Source: Actinomyces vulturis (lineage in GTDB: Bacteria > Actinomycetota > Actinomycetes > Actinomycetales > Actinomycetaceae). From it: DNA of 64,000 bases. A model generated the notes under the pieces. The model saw only the letters and a list, made by a program, of their open reading frames with translations, did not search any database and was not told where the DNA came from. The stretch spans positions 186,001-250,000 of the forward strand of contig NZ_LZRK01000003.1 in assembly GCF_001687305.1 (NCBI RefSeq), given 5' to 3'. The position numbers were made by a program, and so were the translations under genes. This document shows positions 54,280-63,749 of this stretch, one piece after another; within the stretch, counting starts at the first letter, position 1, and the number at the start of each line of letters is the position of its first letter.

Positions 54280-55995
54280 TTAATCACTCGCTGACTTCTC
54301 GCTGCCTGAATCATTAATGTCCGGATTCTCATTCACCGAATAACTGACCACAGACTCAGCAATATCTGTACCAGTGACAGCCTGCCCGTCAGTCGAAGAG
54401 GGCAAGTACGGAGCGATAACATGTCGGCTCTCATTCAATTCTGAACGATCGCCCGCATCAATCATCATTTCTAACGATTGAATATCACTTTTTTCAATGT
54501 CGTCAACATCTACGGGGATCAGTACGGCGTTGCGTAACAGAATCGGTGTAATCACCATAGCAACCACCAACCCCATCGTCGCAACGATAAAGACAGTCAT
54601 CGGTTCAATCGAGGTATGCCACCACCACAACTTAGCAAAGTTCAAGTTCACATGAACCATGACGTTAAATTGTCCGAATATGTAACGCTCGAGAACTGTA
54701 TGCATGGAAATTCCCTGCACGATAACTAGCGCAACACACGTCATAAGATACTGAGGAGTCGTAAAGACTTTCTCCTTGCCCAATCCAGTGAACCAAATAA
54801 AGAAAAAAACAGCAGCAAGAGGGAACATGTACCGAGGTTGATACATCTCAACAGTAAACGGGTAATCTGCTTGAATTCCCAGAAAAATAGGAATACCTAA
54901 AGTTGCGCCAGCCAAAACCAATGCGGCTAAAGTCTTGCGCCAGGTTAGATAACGAGCCCCCACATAGAGCGCCATTCCAACAACTAAAAGAGAAAAGACC
55001 TCCACAGGCCCATCGAGATAGATGTCGAACCAACCTGGACCGCGACGGTATCCCCAAAAACCAGCAATGTACTTAGGCAGTGACAAAATGTTGGACAATA
55101 CAACCTTGCTGAATGATTCACCCGTCACCACGGCGTCTGTCACATTCGAAGCAACGCTGGTTGAAGTCATAATCCAAATGCCGACGATACTGGCAAGTAC
55201 TCCATAAGCCGCAATAGCCCAGTTTAGCGCGCTACGTGTCCATCGAGTTGAAAGCAACATCGCCAGCGTGACAACAAAAATATAAAAAGCAGAATCCGCA
55301 CGCGAGGTACATGACAGCACGAGACCTACAACGCTAAGAGCGAGGAGACTGTAACGCTGTTTCCCTTCAGTCTCCAAACTTCCTCGAAATGCTGCCGCGT
55401 AGGCTAAAACACCTGTCATTGACCAGGAACTTGGGTTATTCGATGCAATAAAATACACACCCATCGGTAACCATGACACCAACATAGCCAAGGAGTAAGG
55501 AGTTCTTAGATATGTCGGAAGGAGAAAAGCGATCGCCGAAAGCAGAGCCACCGCGATAAACACGTTGAATGCACGCATCAAAAGAACCGACGTAGCAACA
55601 CTGTCACCCACAAAGAGATGATGGAACTGATAGTAACCAAATGGGTAATTCCCAGCATCATAACGGCTGGTATACACCGTCCGATGGTCGCTCATAGGTA
55701 ACTGGCAGGCACCCGAAACGTCTGATTGGAATTTGTAGCAAGGCACTTGATCAGAAACTGTTTCTGGAACAGCGACCCGTTCTTCTCCATCAATAACCCT
55801 GATGTCACAACCGCTCTGTCCAACAGGCGGGGGGCACCAAATTGAACCGAGATGGTAATCATCGTCAGGAGAACCACCGATGGGAGAACTCGCCGCCCAC
55901 CCCAGCCCTAGAGTTGCTAATGATAAGACAACTATTCCTCGCATTACCCAGACAAGGGGAAGAGGCATAGGATTCGTCCTATAACGACCAAACAT
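54280..55995 (-). CDS. DUF2142 family membrane protein
   Basis: A multi-pass membrane protein of about 571 residues. The family hallmark SPIGGSPDDDYHLGSIWCPPP-like stretch (about residues 35-55) follows the first membrane segment; about ten to twelve more segments follow. The last 110 residues are cytoplasmic and acidic. DUF2142 proteins resemble GT-C-type membrane glycosyltransferases and are found in surface polysaccharide clusters, so this may add a sugar or process a lipid-linked glycan on the outer face. The frame begins at a TTG (56007), but ATG at 55995 is favoured. Codon choice and AT content are slightly unlike the housekeeping genes. Confidence 0.88.
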   Translation of the reverse strand: MFGRYRTNPMPLPLVWVMRGIVVLSLATLGLGWAASSPIGGSPDDDYHLGSIWCPPPVGQSGCDIRVIDGEERVAVPETVSDQVPCYKFQSDVSGACQLPMSDHRTVYTSRYDAGNYPFGYYQFHHLFVGDSVATSVLLMRAFNVFIAVALLSAIAFLLPTYLRTPYSLAMLVSWLPMGVYFIASNNPSSWSMTGVLAYAAAFRGSLETEGKQRYSLLALSVVGLVLSCTSRADSAFYIFVVTLAMLLSTRWTRSALNWAIAAYGVLASIVGIWIMTSTSVASNVTDAVVTGESFSKVVLSNILSLPKYIAGFWGYRRGPGWFDIYLDGPVEVFSLLVVGMALYVGARYLTWRKTLAALVLAGATLGIPIFLGIQADYPFTVEMYQPRYMFPLAAVFFFIWFTGLGKEKVFTTPQYLMTCVALVIVQGISMHTVLERYIFGQFNVMVHVNLNFAKLWWWHTSIEPMTVFIVATMGLVVAMVITPILLRNAVLIPVDVDDIEKSDIQSLEMMIDAGDRSELNESRHVIAPYLPSSTDGQAVTGTDIAESVVSYSVNENPDINDSGSEKSASD

Positions 55996-56030
55996 AAGAA
56001 ATTCCAATTCTCATTCTCTTCAGTTTGCGA

Positions 56031-58082
56031 CTATGACTGAATAGCGTTGCGTAACGCTAATAAAAACGTGCGCCCGAATCGAGTCGTTGGTTCGAGAATC
56101 GCGCCTTCAGCCCACTCATTCCAGGCATTGATAAACATGAGTCGTTCAGAACGCTCACGTGTCATGAGCGAATCAATTTGACTAGAAACCCACCGATGGA
56201 AAGTGTATGGGTTCGAGCCGAACCACACGTCTGACATAAACTGCCGGCGCGCCGTATTATCAAAATTCACCATCGCACCAGGGAAGTATGTGTGATCTTT
56301 TCCGCGGGCACGGAGCATCGATTCTTCTGCTGTGCTCTGGTAAGAAATAAAGTTTCCTTTCCATCGTTTGTCGAGGCTAACCAAATGTGCTGGAGCAGCA
56401 GACCAAGGCAGAGCGTGTGGAGGAAATTCAAGCGTTCCATCAACTTCCGTGGATGCGGCATCCACAGCGTCAAATTCCTCAGGCATGGTAACGGCGAGAA
56501 TACGTAATTCTCCAACTCCCGCTTGACGAGCACGCTCTCGCCACTGACGGGCAACAGCATCAAAATCAGCCATCTGTCCTGGCCGATAGACAGCGAGAAC
56601 AGCCTCTCCATTCACCCGAAGGTAACGCGAATCTTTCAGGAACTCCATCACATCATCGATGAAATCTGCAGCTGGAACACGCTCATATTCCTGGGCAATG
56701 AGAATATCTGCGCTTCGACCGTCCCAGCGTCGTGTCCAGTTTTCATTGGCCCACATAATGCAGAAGGGGAAATTAATCTCTGATTCTTTGAGACGTTCAA
56801 TAGGCATGCTCATTAAACGCTTACCGGAGAACCAGTAGTAGTAGTACATAAAGCCCGCTAATCCGTGCTCAGCAGCTAACTCTGCTTGAGCCTTGCGTAC
56901 TTCATCCCTGTGCAGGTCATAAAAGCCCATATCAGTGGGAATTTTTGGCTGGTAATGCCCGCGATACATCGGCACTGCGGCAGCAACGTTATTCCATTCA
57001 GTAAATCCTTTTCCCCACCATTGATCATTCTCTTCGAAAGCATGGAATTGAGGAAGATAGAAAGGTACGACGTCCGCTCGAGAAGGTACACTTCCCGCCG
57101 GGTGATAGCGATGGACAAGATCCGGATTGGTTACTGCTAATCCATCATCGAGGTCGTCTGTCGTATGGAGGGTCAGACCTGCCTCTTTCGTGACAATACC
57201 GATAATCCGTTCAATACCATGAGCGGTAGTCCCATCGACCTGCCCCTGTTCGGTTTCAAAATCATCAGCGATCAAATTGAATGAACGCAGTCCCTGAAGA
57301 ATGAATCCCCGAATCCAGTACATTGAACCGGCAGCAAATTGTAATGACTCCGGTTGGAGACCTAACTCAATGCGGCGTAAAAGATTTTTTACGATTTCTT
57401 GATCGCCACCCCAGTGCTCAGGTCCTACGATATTTCCAGGTGCCGTAACTAAACCAAGATGTGAGTCCGAGGCAAAATTCGCAAGAATGTGAGCAACCGA
57501 TTCTTCATCGCCGAGTAGCGAATCGAGAAAAGCGTCTTTCCATTGTGCCCCCGTACCGGCGAGTTCCGAATGGTTTTCTCTCCAAGGACTCTTCTTTGTA
57601 TGAATTTTCAGAATCAGTTCATAAGGATCAAGAAGACCAGAGTTCACCAAAGAGACGAGCGGGAGGATGTCACGTCCGTGATTGTCCAGATCAACGACTG
57701 CACAGTGGCGCATCTGTCCGCATTCCCGCGGAGGGTCAATCGATTCGCCAGACACATTGGTAATGAAGAGATCGAATGGCACAGGGATCGAATGAAGACG
57801 ATCAAACAATTCTGGTAACAAGTCAACATAAAAGCAGTTAAGTACTACGGCCACACGGGCAGGCTCCGAGGGAGACAAATCTTCACGTGTGCGCCATACC
57901 TCTGGGAATCCAGCAGGAAGACGACCGGCAAGCCGCTCTTCATACAACGAAAAGTGAGCGGGAAAATCCGGACGATTCAAAGTGAACTCCCCGGTTGACA
58001 GAAAATGGATCGCGGCATGGCGTGCACCACGCGTAACACGGGCAACACGACGCTTAAACACGAATTCCTGATCTGCTGTCAT
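56031..58082 (-). CDS. Two-domain glycan protein: RgpF-like domain plus WbsX/GH99-like domain
   Basis: A 683-residue protein combining two surface-glycan domains. Residues about 30-310 match the rhamnan synthesis protein F family (VVLNCFYVDLLPELFDRL, LILKIHTKKSPW). Residues about 320-680 match the WbsX/glycoside hydrolase 99-like family (VVPFYLPQFHAFEENDQWWGKGFTEW, then FMYYYYWFSGKRL and MWANENWTRRWDG). WbsX-type proteins are found in O-antigen and capsule loci as putative glycosyltransferases. ATG at 58082 has AAGGGGAAAG upstream and lies 14 bases after the previous gene. No membrane segment is seen. Which sugar it transfers is unknown. Confidence 0.85.
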   Translation of the reverse strand: MTADQEFVFKRRVARVTRGARHAAIHFLSTGEFTLNRPDFPAHFSLYEERLAGRLPAGFPEVWRTREDLSPSEPARVAVVLNCFYVDLLPELFDRLHSIPVPFDLFITNVSGESIDPPRECGQMRHCAVVDLDNHGRDILPLVSLVNSGLLDPYELILKIHTKKSPWRENHSELAGTGAQWKDAFLDSLLGDEESVAHILANFASDSHLGLVTAPGNIVGPEHWGGDQEIVKNLLRRIELGLQPESLQFAAGSMYWIRGFILQGLRSFNLIADDFETEQGQVDGTTAHGIERIIGIVTKEAGLTLHTTDDLDDGLAVTNPDLVHRYHPAGSVPSRADVVPFYLPQFHAFEENDQWWGKGFTEWNNVAAAVPMYRGHYQPKIPTDMGFYDLHRDEVRKAQAELAAEHGLAGFMYYYYWFSGKRLMSMPIERLKESEINFPFCIMWANENWTRRWDGRSADILIAQEYERVPAADFIDDVMEFLKDSRYLRVNGEAVLAVYRPGQMADFDAVARQWRERARQAGVGELRILAVTMPEEFDAVDAASTEVDGTLEFPPHALPWSAAPAHLVSLDKRWKGNFISYQSTAEESMLRARGKDHTYFPGAMVNFDNTARRQFMSDVWFGSNPYTFHRWVSSQIDSLMTRERSERLMFINAWNEWAEGAILEPTTRFGRTFLLALRNAIQS

Positions 58083-58096
58083 AGTTTCTTTCCCCT

Positions 58097-58933
58097 TCAC
58101 CACTGATCAACATCAATATTGAAACGTTGACGTAATTCATCACGGATCAGTGGAACGTCATCAACGAATGCTTCATGGGTGAACAACATTTTCTTCACCA
58201 TCGGGACACCGGCATCTAAGAGTTTTTGCCAACCATCGGTCGTGGGATTCGCATACATGTATCCCAAATCTGGACCAGTGATCCACTCGTCGAAAGAATA
58301 GCCCTCAGCTATAGCACGACGCGTTAGCCCCATTTCGTAGGCAAGGACGACATCCTCTTTCGTCGGGAGGACACGAATTGCATTAAAGAAATCACGCCAC
58401 GGACGATCGTCAAGAATACCTCCGCGGAAAGCAACGAAATAACTCTGCAAATGACGAGCCATTTGATACGACGTCGTCAAACCACGAATATCAGGGCCAG
58501 GTTCACAAATCCAATCAATCAAATGCCCAATGTCATCAAAAGGCCCCAACATTGAATCATTGGTCAGTAAAACAATGTCACTACGTCGAATAGCAGGAAT
58601 AAGCCCTAACGCTGTTGACCACGAACCGAAGTCATAACCCAAGTTGGGACGCCTGATAATAAGACAGTCACCAACAAGCCCATGAGGGAACTCTAAGGGG
58701 GCGTCGGATGGACATGTCGACACAATGATGGGAGTAAATCCCTGTTGTGACAAGGATTCGACATAGCGCGATAAGGACTTACTCTGTTGAACACTCGTTG
58801 AATACTGAGCAATGACAGCAGTCTTTGCCGGTGGTGCAGTAGGTAAGTGACCTCGTTCCAGACGTACACGCCCACGCATGCATTCACTGACATACTCCCC
58901 CTCATACGGGGCAGGAAAAATATGCATATTCAT
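58097..58933 (-). CDS. RgpF-like (rhamnan synthesis protein F family) protein
   Basis: A protein of about 278 residues. It has the family landmarks AVIAQYSTSVQQSKSLSRYVESL and the motif RRPNLGYDFGSW near residue 94-105, followed by VLLTNDSMLGPF. RgpF in streptococci takes part in rhamnose-glucose polysaccharide assembly, probably as a glycosyltransferase. The frame extends to a GTG at 58978, but ATG at 58933 overlaps the stop of the coiled-coil gene by four bases (ATGA) and is the better start. It is followed after 14 bases by the two-domain protein above. Confidence 0.87.
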   Translation of the reverse strand: MNMHIFPAPYEGEYVSECMRGRVRLERGHLPTAPPAKTAVIAQYSTSVQQSKSLSRYVESLSQQGFTPIIVSTCPSDAPLEFPHGLVGDCLIIRRPNLGYDFGSWSTALGLIPAIRRSDIVLLTNDSMLGPFDDIGHLIDWICEPGPDIRGLTTSYQMARHLQSYFVAFRGGILDDRPWRDFFNAIRVLPTKEDVVLAYEMGLTRRAIAEGYSFDEWITGPDLGYMYANPTTDGWQKLLDAGVPMVKKMLFTHEAFVDDVPLIRDELRQRFNIDVDQW

Positions 58934-59151
58934 CGAATACGTCGCTTCATTCTGCGCAATGGAGCAGTCAATTGCCACGATATCGAATGACGCATTAACT
59001 CAATTTGTTCCCATGCACGTTCAGCGCGTTCTACCTGATTTTCATTGACGGTACGGAGTTCGGCAATCGTCTGTCCCTGCTCAGCAAGTTGGCGATTCGC
59101 CGCTGCCAACGCAGCACGCACCTGCCGCAGTTCTTCATTCACGTCAGTCAT
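58930..59151 (-). CDS. Small stand-alone coiled-coil protein in glycan-export operon
   Basis: A 73-residue protein. Residues about 4-50 form a heptad-patterned coiled coil (LRQVRAALAAANRQL and AELRTVNENQVERAERA), followed by SISWQLTAPLRRMKRRIR, a basic sequence that is usually found at the end of coiled-coil regions fused to glycosyltransferases in polysaccharide operons. ATG at 59151 has GAGGAAAG nine bases upstream. The gene starts four bases after the Wzt ATPase gene and overlaps the RgpF-like gene, so it is firmly inside the operon. The reading frame upstream of 59151 lies within wzt and is not coding here. Function is unknown; a scaffold or length-setting role is only suggested. Confidence 0.75.
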   Translation of the reverse strand: MTDVNEELRQVRAALAAANRQLAEQGQTIAELRTVNENQVERAERAWEQIELMRHSISWQLTAPLRRMKRRIR

Positions 59152-59155
59152 GAAA

Positions 59156-60406
59156 TTAACTTTCCTCGTCGCTAGAGATGACGTCCCATTGCCCAACAGG
59201 AAAATCAACAAGGCCGGGTTCGTCAAGAACGCTATCAGCTTGGACGGGCAGATTGAAGCGTCGATCCGAATAGTCATAAGTATGGCCATCGCGAATAACC
59301 GCAGTACTGATCTTGTAGTGGTTCGGATGGAGAATTAAGTTCGGTAATTCGTAATCAACGAGGTTGATACCTTGTCGCAAATTGATCGTTGCGCCTGCGT
59401 GACGTGAGTTCGGGCCAGCAACTGTTAGGCCTTCAGTGGTCACAATCGCTAAACCGACCTCAACGTCTTCAATATCGACAGTCGATCGAATTCGTAGACG
59501 AATAGTAGCCTTCTCTCCCGTTTTCAGGATTGCAGTCGGTTTTCCAGTTGAATTAAACAACTCGATATCAGTGACACGGCACTCACCAGATCCTTGATTC
59601 GATGCAAACTCGTCATCGTCAATAGATTCCGCATTGTCGAGTTGGCGGCCTACGCGCTGTTCATTTTCCTTCGCGTTGACCTGGGCAATATAAGAGGAGA
59701 CAACCTCATGAGCAGGACCAATCTGGCGAACCTTACCGTGGTCAAGCCACACAACTTCATCGCAAATATCTTGGGCGAGCGATAAGGAGTGCGTAACGAG
59801 AGCAATCGTGGTTCCGCGCTCGCGCAATTCACGCATCAAATCAAAACACTTACGTTGAAATTCTTCGTCACCCACAGCGATGATTTCATCGACGATAAGG
59901 ATTGACGGTTGAACCGCTACTGCAACTGCGAAGCCGAGACGGACCGTCATACCGGAAGAATAAACCTTGACTGGTTCGTCGATAAAATGACCAATACCAG
60001 CAAAATCGAGGATCCAGTCGAGCGACTCGTCAATTTCAGCCTTACTACGGCCTAAAATCGAACCATTCAAATAAATGTTTTCGCGGCCAGTGAGTTCACC
60101 ATGAAAGCCTGCTCCCAATTCCAAAAGGGCATCTACTTTCGAAGAGACACTCACCGATCCTGACGAGGGACGATAAACCCCAGCCAGGATCTTCAACATT
60201 GTTGATTTGCCTGAACCGTTATGGCCGATCAAACCAAAGGTTGTCCCTTTTTTGATGGTAAAAGACACGTCATCTAATGCATGAAACTGAGAATGTTGTT
60301 TGGCGCGTCCGCGAACAAACATTTCCTTAAGGGAACTCCGTCTGTCAGCATGTACGTCAAATGTTTTTGAAACATTACGTACTTCAATAGCGATTTCGTC
60401 ACTCAT
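59156..60406 (-). CDS. wzt: Polysaccharide ABC exporter ATPase Wzt, with C-terminal substrate domain
   Basis: ATPase that drives export of a lipid-linked polysaccharide. Walker A GHNGSGKST near residue 60-68, then VDALLELGAGFHGELTGREN, ABC signature YSSGMTVRLG near 146-155, and Walker B ILIVDEI near 170. Residues about 250-416 form an immunoglobulin-like Wzt C-terminal domain (SGECRVTDIELFN onward). In O-antigen exporters such a domain binds the modified non-reducing end of the glycan and couples termination to export. Its presence suggests that the glycan carries a defined cap. The gene is 3 bases after wzm. Confidence 0.94.
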   Translation of the reverse strand: MSDEIAIEVRNVSKTFDVHADRRSSLKEMFVRGRAKQHSQFHALDDVSFTIKKGTTFGLIGHNGSGKSTMLKILAGVYRPSSGSVSVSSKVDALLELGAGFHGELTGRENIYLNGSILGRSKAEIDESLDWILDFAGIGHFIDEPVKVYSSGMTVRLGFAVAVAVQPSILIVDEIIAVGDEEFQRKCFDLMRELRERGTTIALVTHSLSLAQDICDEVVWLDHGKVRQIGPAHEVVSSYIAQVNAKENEQRVGRQLDNAESIDDDEFASNQGSGECRVTDIELFNSTGKPTAILKTGEKATIRLRIRSTVDIEDVEVGLAIVTTEGLTVAGPNSRHAGATINLRQGINLVDYELPNLILHPNHYKISTAVIRDGHTYDYSDRRFNLPVQADSVLDEPGLVDFPVGQWDVISSDEES

Positions 60407-60409
60407 CGG

Positions 60410-61249
60410 TCAGATCTTCTCCCCCAGGTCAGCACCCCAACGCTGATGAACAACTTTAGCGAGAATCAGGGCTACTAAAGTCCATGCAAGAGCACCAAGC
60501 CACGTCAATAAATTTCCGGGAGTCAACTCATAGATCAATGCTCGGAAGAGTTCAATAAATTGTGCCAAAGGCATGGCTTCAATCAAAGCTTTCATCGGAA
60601 TTCCATGGAAACTCTCAGGCACAATCTTGGGATTGTAAATAATCGGAGTCGCGTAAAACATCAGTTGCAAAATAACTCCAACCAGATGCGCGAGATCACG
60701 AACATAAACGTTCCAGATAGCCAACACTACCGAGACGGACGCAGTGAAAGCTGCCAGCATGGCCAGCATGACTGGCAATAAAAGCCAGGTCCAGGAAATA
60801 TTTCCCAAAAGAAGAAAAACGACGAGCAACAACCCAACTTCGATTAGCGACTGAACAGCAATCGCCAAACAGGCCCCCAAAACAGGAGCAAATGATGGGA
60901 AATAAACTTTTTGGAGTAGCCCACCCGAACCAATGAGACCATTAATACCAGCATTCACAGAGTTTTGAAAGAAACTCCAAATCGTCAAGCCAGCAAAAAG
61001 CCAGATGGCAAAAATTCCAATGCCTTCATGACGTGAAGCAATGCCTGGCGGCTGCATCTTAAAGAGGCCACCAAAGACGAGCGTGTAGATTCCCATGGTT
61101 GCCAATGGCACAACGAGCGACCACAGCCATCCCAGAGCAGTCGCATTGAAACGCGATTTGAGATCACGCTGCCCGAAGGCGTTAACCAAAGACCACAACT
61201 GGTTCGCCGAGAAGGTCGGGCGAACATCAGTTCGTTGGGGAGACGTCAC
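60410..61249 (-). CDS. wzm: Polysaccharide ABC exporter permease Wzm
   Basis: Membrane partner of Wzt, 279 residues with six membrane segments in the ABC-2 polysaccharide-export arrangement; VNAFGQRDLKSRFNATALGWLW near residues 17-38 is a typical amphipathic start. GTG at 61249 has GTAAGGGG nine bases upstream. The operon order is wzm, wzt, coiled-coil gene, RgpF-like, two-domain protein, DUF2142, all on one strand and closely spaced. Similar ABC systems export teichoic acids (TagGH) or O-antigens; this one could export a wall polysaccharide or teichoic-acid-like polymer. Confidence 0.93.
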   Translation of the reverse strand: MTSPQRTDVRPTFSANQLWSLVNAFGQRDLKSRFNATALGWLWSLVVPLATMGIYTLVFGGLFKMQPPGIASRHEGIGIFAIWLFAGLTIWSFFQNSVNAGINGLIGSGGLLQKVYFPSFAPVLGACLAIAVQSLIEVGLLLVVFLLLGNISWTWLLLPVMLAMLAAFTASVSVVLAIWNVYVRDLAHLVGVILQLMFYATPIIYNPKIVPESFHGIPMKALIEAMPLAQFIELFRALIYELTPGNLLTWLGALAWTLVALILAKVVHQRWGADLGEKI

Positions 61250-61345
61250 GAAGTTAGCCCCTTACTTTTCTTCCATACTGGCACTGTTGCGCTCAGCCAT
61301 CGTACTACGCGCGAGACTTATTCCTTGACACCAATGAATCGAGTG

Positions 61346-63586
61346 TTACTGAATCCAATAACCGGAAGAGTCAAAGATATAATCCACACCAGAAATCGTG
61401 CGTTGGCCGACGGTCATGACACCAGTGGCCGGATCGAGATAGAACCAATGCGATCCTAAGTGCATCCACCCAGTAACCATCGCTCCAGTAGATTCATTGA
61501 GGTAATACCACGAACCATCGACACGTTTCCAACCATTCACGGCTCGTCCGATCTTCGGGTCGATGTAGTACCAACTGCTTCCAGATTTCAACCAACCAGT
61601 TGACCGTGCGCCATTTGAAGCGAAGTGTGCCCACCCGTTAGCGAACTTCTTCCAGCCCACAACCATTCGTCCTTCTGAGTCGAAGGCGTAATTCGTTCCG
61701 TCAATCTGACGTTCACCGGTAACCATCAGGGATGTAATTGTATCGAGGTAGTACCATGACCCACTCGAGAAAACCCATCCAGTAGAACGCTGACCATCAT
61801 CGGCGTAGTGGTTCCACCCGTCACGAGTTTTATGCCAGCCGGTGACCATAACACCCGACGATGAAAGCATATAGTGCTTCCCATCAACCACGATGGGCCC
61901 CGTTTTCATCGCACCTGATTTGGAGTCCATGTAATACCAATCATCACCTTGTTTCACCCATTCGGTGACGACGTATCCACGAGAGTTAAAGATATACCAG
62001 GCGCCACTGATGAACTGCCAGGACGACGTGGGGTACGTTCCATTCGGATTCTTCCACCACCACCCAGTCCTATCTTTCTGCCACGATCCCTTCGGATCGG
62101 CACCAGGGCGATTGTCCATTTCAGCCTGTGCCAAACTACGAATGTGCCCCATTTTTGAATAGCCAACATTACCGGGACACGCAGTTAATCCGACGTCGCG
62201 GTGAGCGAAAATTCGTGGCAATTGTAAAACTGTTCCTACCGCGTAACGATCTTTAGTAAGAATTTTTACAGATGCCAATTCTGACGATGAAGAGAAACCT
62301 GCACCGCTAAGGAACCATGCTGCCATCTTACTAACGCTATCGAGCGTTGCAGCAGAAGGGGATACCGACGAGTAATCTCCGAGCATAGAAATCCCCATGG
62401 AACCCGTATTGACACCACGCGCATGCCCGCCAATCACCATAGTTCCAGGCGGGGCTGACAGTGAACCATAGCGACCTTCAAAAACTCTACCGAATTTATC
62501 GACCAGAAAGTTATAGCCAATATCACCCCATCCTAAAACCTGAGAATGATAGTGATAAACGCCGTACACCACTGATGCAGACTGATCGGCTGAATAGTTA
62601 TTGGTTCCTGCAGTATGGTGAATCACAACGTGATGAGCACTCACGACTTCGGGTTCCCAATCCCGAGGAACTGTAGATGAAGCACCCCATTGAATACGTG
62701 TCGTTACTGAAACCGGTGGAGTTAAAGGAGAAACTTCCGTCGTTGATACATGATGACTCGAATCATCACCGTCTGATGAATTAACTCGTAACTCTGGATC
62801 AAATACTGGAACAGCACCGGCACGAGCCACCGCACCTTTTATCGAACCCGTACTCGATGCAGACATATCGTCTTCGCTGAAAATAGGTGTTGGCTCTGAT
62901 TCAGCAACACGCAAATCATCAGGATTAAGAACTTTCTGTCCTTCTGCTTCCGAAGGAACAACAACTAAGCGTAAGTTCTTCGGCAAATTGCCTGCTGCCG
63001 ATGCTGGTCCCACGATCGCAGCCTGGATTGCGTCACCAGACCCTGTAACGAATTCTTCGGTCCCTGCGATATGGCGGTTATGGTCGGGGCCCGACGATAT
63101 GGCTTCACTTAAGAACCACGGCGTCCACCCTTGTTCTTCACGCGCACGAATGTAAAGGGAAACATCATCAGATAGAGATACCCCACCATCCCAGGTCAAT
63201 CCAGCAACAACAAAAGAGCCCACCTCAAGAGGATCAGTCAAAAGAAGCGCATGGTCAGCAATCTCATCATTCTGAACGCTCACACCAGTGGGGGAATGAT
63301 CTGGAGAATTACTATGGCCAATTGAGTGGTTATCCACAAGGTCAGATGCGATTAATCCATCAACAGTCCCGAGATCAAGACCATCGAAAGCGTTAGCTGG
63401 ATTACTCAGACCTGCTTCGCCCACGGATGTGAGTTCACCGTCACTAGTCGTCAATTCCAGGAATCCTACGGGGCGCGGTGAGGAAGAGACCGGCAATTCA
63501 TCCGCAAACGCGGTAACAGGAATTTGCATGCCCATCATTGCCGCAGGCAACCCAGCTGCTACAAAAAAATGGCGTCGAGAAATCAT
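61346..63586 (-). CDS. Tat-exported N-acetylmuramoyl-L-alanine amidase with choline-binding-type repeats
   Basis: A 746-residue exported enzyme that cleaves the amide bond between MurNAc and the stem peptide. The Tat signal begins MISRRHFFVAAGLPAAMMG and ends near residue 28 (AFA). The amidase-2/PGRP domain spans about 295-480: zinc ligands are in HHVVIHHTAG near 318-327 and HRDVGLTACPG near 456-466, with GVNTGSMGISMLGDYS between. The C-terminal 240 residues hold about ten repeats of roughly 20 residues of the GW..xxWYYxxxxG type, as in choline-binding and glucan-binding proteins. Its neighbours are wzm on the same strand and divergent licD. It may remodel the wall by binding a decorated polymer. 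Confidence 0.93.
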   Translation of the reverse strand: MISRRHFFVAAGLPAAMMGMQIPVTAFADELPVSSSPRPVGFLELTTSDGELTSVGEAGLSNPANAFDGLDLGTVDGLIASDLVDNHSIGHSNSPDHSPTGVSVQNDEIADHALLLTDPLEVGSFVVAGLTWDGGVSLSDDVSLYIRAREEQGWTPWFLSEAISSGPDHNRHIAGTEEFVTGSGDAIQAAIVGPASAAGNLPKNLRLVVVPSEAEGQKVLNPDDLRVAESEPTPIFSEDDMSASSTGSIKGAVARAGAVPVFDPELRVNSSDGDDSSHHVSTTEVSPLTPPVSVTTRIQWGASSTVPRDWEPEVVSAHHVVIHHTAGTNNYSADQSASVVYGVYHYHSQVLGWGDIGYNFLVDKFGRVFEGRYGSLSAPPGTMVIGGHARGVNTGSMGISMLGDYSSVSPSAATLDSVSKMAAWFLSGAGFSSSSELASVKILTKDRYAVGTVLQLPRIFAHRDVGLTACPGNVGYSKMGHIRSLAQAEMDNRPGADPKGSWQKDRTGWWWKNPNGTYPTSSWQFISGAWYIFNSRGYVVTEWVKQGDDWYYMDSKSGAMKTGPIVVDGKHYMLSSSGVMVTGWHKTRDGWNHYADDGQRSTGWVFSSGSWYYLDTITSLMVTGERQIDGTNYAFDSEGRMVVGWKKFANGWAHFASNGARSTGWLKSGSSWYYIDPKIGRAVNGWKRVDGSWYYLNESTGAMVTGWMHLGSHWFYLDPATGVMTVGQRTISGVDYIFDSSGYWIQ

Positions 63587-63749
63587 GAAGACCTTCTGAT
63601 GTTGCGGAGAATACGAGAAAAGATAAAAAACAGGACTCGCCCTTACCGTACATCCTGCACAGCGACATGTATACAGATAAGAGATGAATGTCCTGGCGCT
63701 TATGAGATGATCAACTACTGTCGGCGCTCAGTATATGTTGGAGAAAAAT

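Noticed and set aside
61262-61300. A 12-codon minus-strand frame upstream of wzm that could be a leader peptide
   Set aside because: No ribosome-binding site, no regulatory codon bias and no attenuator hairpin; probably chance.
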